From a virus: 39,850 nucleotides of DNA. Position 1 is the stretch's first letter, and each line of letters opens with the position of its first letter. Shown here in pieces: positions 37,257-39,850 of this stretch. The notes beneath the pieces were generated by a model. The model was not told the origin of the DNA, did not search any database, and saw only the letters and a program-made list of their open reading frames with translations. Where the stretch lies: positions 1 to 39,850 of IMG/VR virus record IMGVR_UViG_3300044730_001019; one strand, given 5' to 3'. Both the position numbers and the translations under genes were made by a program.

Positions 37257-39850
37257 TCAGTTACATCAGCGCGGGGTCGGCGATTACAGCGTCGCAACTC
37301 AACGCGCTGACTGCGGAGCTTGACGATGCGCTTCGGGTGTTGTTCGCAGACAAAAGCTGGTACGTTTATCGCGGAATGGCTGGCGGAGTGCCAGAGGGAA
37401 CGAAGTTCTATTTTGGCGATGATAGCCAGTGGAAGATCATCCCATCCCTGTTCGGTGGATCAGTCACAGCTTACGATCATTCGACATTCACCACTGCCGT
37501 CGCCGGCTTCACCATCGACACGATGGAGGCCTCAAACGAGACGGCTGTCGTAACGTACGCGGGCACGTGGCCGTTGCTTGGCAGCCTTGAAGCGCACTCC
37601 GTCGTCGATGCTGGGACGACCTATTTCTATCGGCAGGACACGACAGGGTCGGGAGACTACGGTGAAGTTGAGCGGTTCAAGAAGCTGGCCGTCGCGGAGA
37701 TTCTGATCGAGGCAAACGGCTCCGCGTCGTTCACCTGGGGTTCTTCGTACAACAAGTATCACTTCCTTCGGTTTCACAACCTGGACAACCAAGAGTTGAC
37801 CGTCACTTTGCCCGGAGGCTCCACGGTTGTCGTTCCTGCGTTTGGGGTCCGCGCTGTCCGCAGAACGTACCCGGGCGCAAACTCTTGGGACACGACCTAC
37901 CGATACCTTTGGAAAGCCGTCAGCGGCGACTCGCTGTGTTGGGATTCGATGCCGGCCAACAACGTAGGGAGCATGATGTGCTTTCACCGCTGGCTGGACG
38001 CACTTTCGCCGGCAATGGCCGCCGGCACGGTTAACGGCAGGGACAGGGCTTGGACGTCCAAAGGGTTCCATCTTGACCCTACTGAAGTTTACGACGGCTC
38101 CGCGTACCTCCCGCAGGAAATTTCTGGCTCAGTTGAACTAGCCAAGTTTGAAAAACACTTGGGAGAGTTGTGCGTCTGGCAGAACGCATCCGATCCAACA
38201 CCGACCCACGCAAGCGTCACGCCGACATGGGCCACGCTTGCGGCCGGCACCGGAGGGATCAAGCTGACGGCTGCCACAGGTTCAGTTCCTCACGTTCTCA
38301 CCATCGCCGCCGACACTGGCGCAGTTACTCCAGTGGACGTGTTCGGTCTGGCGTCCACGATCACGCCACGCAAGCCCATGCTGCTCCCTTTCAACATTGC
38401 GCTTGGGGCTACGGTGGTCGGCGATGTCGTCGCGACAGATGACAGAAGAATCCCCGGCGTCAGCGAATACACGTTGAGCGCCACGTTCACCTATTACACC
38501 GACTTTGGAGCGACAGCGAACGACGTCGATCACGATGTCACCTGGAATCAGTTTGGAATCACGGCTTACGGTGGCAGCACTTCGGCAGAATGGAACTCCC
38601 CGGCAACGGCCTCGCACTGGTCAACGCTCACCGCTCACGCCGCAATCGTCTCGACTGCGGGAGCGAACGAGCAAGCAACGGCTCCGACGATCACATGGAA
38701 AAGCGACGGCTGGCGGCTTGTCGCGTGCGCTGAAGCCGAGTATCCGGTGGCGCTTGGAGTGTGGCCGATGTCCATTTCGCTCTATCCCGAGACGCAGCTT
38801 GCGACCATTGACGCAACGGACGGTTTCGTTTTGCGCTGCGGAAACGACATTCTTGCCCGTGACTCGTGGGACATCACGATTCGCCAGCACGGTCGGGTGA
38901 TGTCCGACTACGTTGGCACGACAGCCGGAAGCACGGTAACGCACGTAGGGCACCCGGACATCCTTGGACAGGACCCGTTGAAAGGTGGCGTGGAGTGGAA
39001 GGAGAATCGTGGCGACACGTACGCGGTGGTCACGAACCGCACCGAGTCAATCGGCATCACCCAAGCAGGAACCAAGACGCTTCCTGTGTTCGTTGGAAAC
39101 GACTCGGCCGAGTTCGTTGGTCGGTCTCACTCCGATCCAGCTTGGTATGCCGCGCACCGGGCAGACTTGATCGCTGGGACAATCCCGTATCAGGCGCAGC
39201 AAGAGATTGTCCGGCTTCACATTCTCACACTCCATTACAACCACATCGCCCAAAGGCTCAATGCGATCTACGCAATCGACCCTTTCACTTACGACGAAAT
39301 TGTGTATTACGGGGATTTGGCCGAGGGCTCTTGGCCTTTCGCGGTTGTTCCTCCGGACTACCAAGTCAACACGATAGCCACCGGCTCAATCGCGGACGAC
39401 TTGGGAATGACTGTAAACAGTCTCACGATCAACGGCACAACAGGCTATTGGGTCAGTCAGACTGACTGCCAAACGTGGGCTGCGGCTGCTGGTTTTCGCT
39501 ACCATTCGCAACGCATCTTCGGTCTTTACGACCACTTCTCCGGGTCAGAATCAGTCATCACGAGTTACATGACTGAGGCTGACAATACCTACCCATACCG
39601 CTACCGACCTTCGCTTGCCGGGGTGGTCTATGGTGTCGTTGCGGTGGACGACGGGAGCACCCGGGGACCCAAATCCTACGGCCCGGTTGTGCCGTTCCCG
39701 GTCTTGACCGAGGGTGCAATGCTGGAGTTGGAATCAAAAGTCACCAACGGCCCAACGCCGCCGACGGGGTGGACGCTTGACGCCGCTTCGTGGGTCTTCA
39801 CGTACGCGCACTCCACGTTGCACTACGACAACTCCCCGCTCTCGCTGGCC
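37253..39850 (+). CDS. Large tail structural protein, 5' part (copy B, 3' truncated)
   Basis: GTG at 37253 overlaps the previous TGA by four bases. The frame stays open to the window end, giving 866 codons. Residues 1-320 are unique in this window (SYISAGSAITASQLNALTAE, WYVYRGMAGGVPEGTKFYFG, and so on). From position 38220 it is the diverged duplicate of the protein encoded at 1-1823. Features are beta-rich and Trp/Tyr-rich with some cysteines. With the 3' end supplied by copy A it would be 929 aa. It is probably a central tail or receptor-related protein. No domain recognised. Confidence 0.8.
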   Translation, partial: MISYISAGSAITASQLNALTAELDDALRVLFADKSWYVYRGMAGGVPEGTKFYFGDDSQWKIIPSLFGGSVTAYDHSTFTTAVAGFTIDTMEASNETAVVTYAGTWPLLGSLEAHSVVDAGTTYFYRQDTTGSGDYGEVERFKKLAVAEILIEANGSASFTWGSSYNKYHFLRFHNLDNQELTVTLPGGSTVVVPAFGVRAVRRTYPGANSWDTTYRYLWKAVSGDSLCWDSMPANNVGSMMCFHRWLDALSPAMAAGTVNGRDRAWTSKGFHLDPTEVYDGSAYLPQEISGSVELAKFEKHLGELCVWQNASDPTPTHASVTPTWATLAAGTGGIKLTAATGSVPHVLTIAADTGAVTPVDVFGLASTITPRKPMLLPFNIALGATVVGDVVATDDRRIPGVSEYTLSATFTYYTDFGATANDVDHDVTWNQFGITAYGGSTSAEWNSPATASHWSTLTAHAAIVSTAGANEQATAPTITWKSDGWRLVACAEAEYPVALGVWPMSISLYPETQLATIDATDGFVLRCGNDILARDSWDITIRQHGRVMSDYVGTTAGSTVTHVGHPDILGQDPLKGGVEWKENRGDTYAVVTNRTESIGITQAGTKTLPVFVGNDSAEFVGRSHSDPAWYAAHRADLIAGTIPYQAQQEIVRLHILTLHYNHIAQRLNAIYAIDPFTYDEIVYYGDLAEGSWPFAVVPPDYQVNTIATGSIADDLGMTVNSLTINGTTGYWVSQTDCQTWAAAAGFRYHSQRIFGLYDHFSGSESVITSYMTEADNTYPYRYRPSLAGVVYGVVAVDDGSTRGPKSYGPVVPFPVLTEGAMLELESKVTNGPTPPTGWTLDAASWVFTYAHSTLHYDNSPLSLA
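38220..39850 (+). repeat. Diverged direct repeat of window positions 1-1631
   Basis: Offset is exactly 38219 with no gap that I could see. Bases 1-127 are identical to 38220-38346, the first mismatch being at 128. Bases 1533-1631 are identical to 39752-39850 (99 bases). Between these the copies differ at many mostly synonymous sites, by eye roughly one base in ten. Both window ends thus coincide with exact shared stretches, as expected when an assembly graph closes on a variable gene. See the related finding. Confidence 0.9.

Overview
The window reads as a nearly complete tailed-phage genome of moderately high GC content. Genes are densely packed, mostly on the + strand, with many ATGA, GTGA or TTGA stop/start overlaps. 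Head and packaging genes are recognisable: a small terminase, a GpA-type large terminase, a lambda-type portal, a Mu gpI-like protease/scaffold, a major capsid protein and a Bbp16-like cement protein. No integrase, DNA polymerase, tRNA or CRISPR array was recognised. The best host clue is a minus-strand gene for a secreted, anchor-C/DUF642-like protein. It ends in a TPDAG motif, a hydrophobic helix and a basic tail, which resembles the VPDSG/PEP-CTERM exosortase signals common in Verrucomicrobiota. A Verrucomicrobiota host is therefore an inference, not a proof.

Layout: 1-1823 is the 3' part of a large tail gene, followed by a 50-aa gene. A minus-strand cassette (1923-3654) holds four small proteins and the exosortase-type protein. 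A divergent region with 10-bp-spaced TGCA repeats leads to a ribbon-helix-helix regulator and the early genes (3777-5108). Two unusual non-coding stretches with inverted repeats follow (5109-5332 and 5804-5896). Next come many small early genes, a candidate recombination protein and a VRR-NUC nuclease (5333-10137). The replication and modification block (10312-18017) holds a DUF1376 protein whose gene contains iteron-like repeats, an SNF2-type helicase, an N4/N6 DNA methyltransferase, a DnaA domain IV-like protein, a C5 methyltransferase fully overlapped by a second reading frame, an SSB and zinc proteins.

The late region starts after a palindrome-rich gap (18018-18252). It runs through terminase, portal, protease/scaffold, capsid and cement, then a strong hairpin, then connector genes. 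Two roughly 1000-residue proteins follow: a beta-helix fibre/depolymerase and a clan GH-A-like glycosidase. Both begin with Sec-type signal peptides, which is odd for virion proteins. A holin-like and spanin-like set, tail genes (terminator, tube, chaperone and a short tape-measure candidate) and the large tail gene complete the map.

The last 1631 bases (38220-39850) repeat the first 1631 bases as a diverged copy, with an exact 127-base match at the start and an exact 99-base match at the end. The simplest reading is a circular map of about 38.2 kb, closed across two co-occurring alleles of one tail gene in the source population. A true tandem paralogue is the alternative. No endolysin was recognised with confidence.
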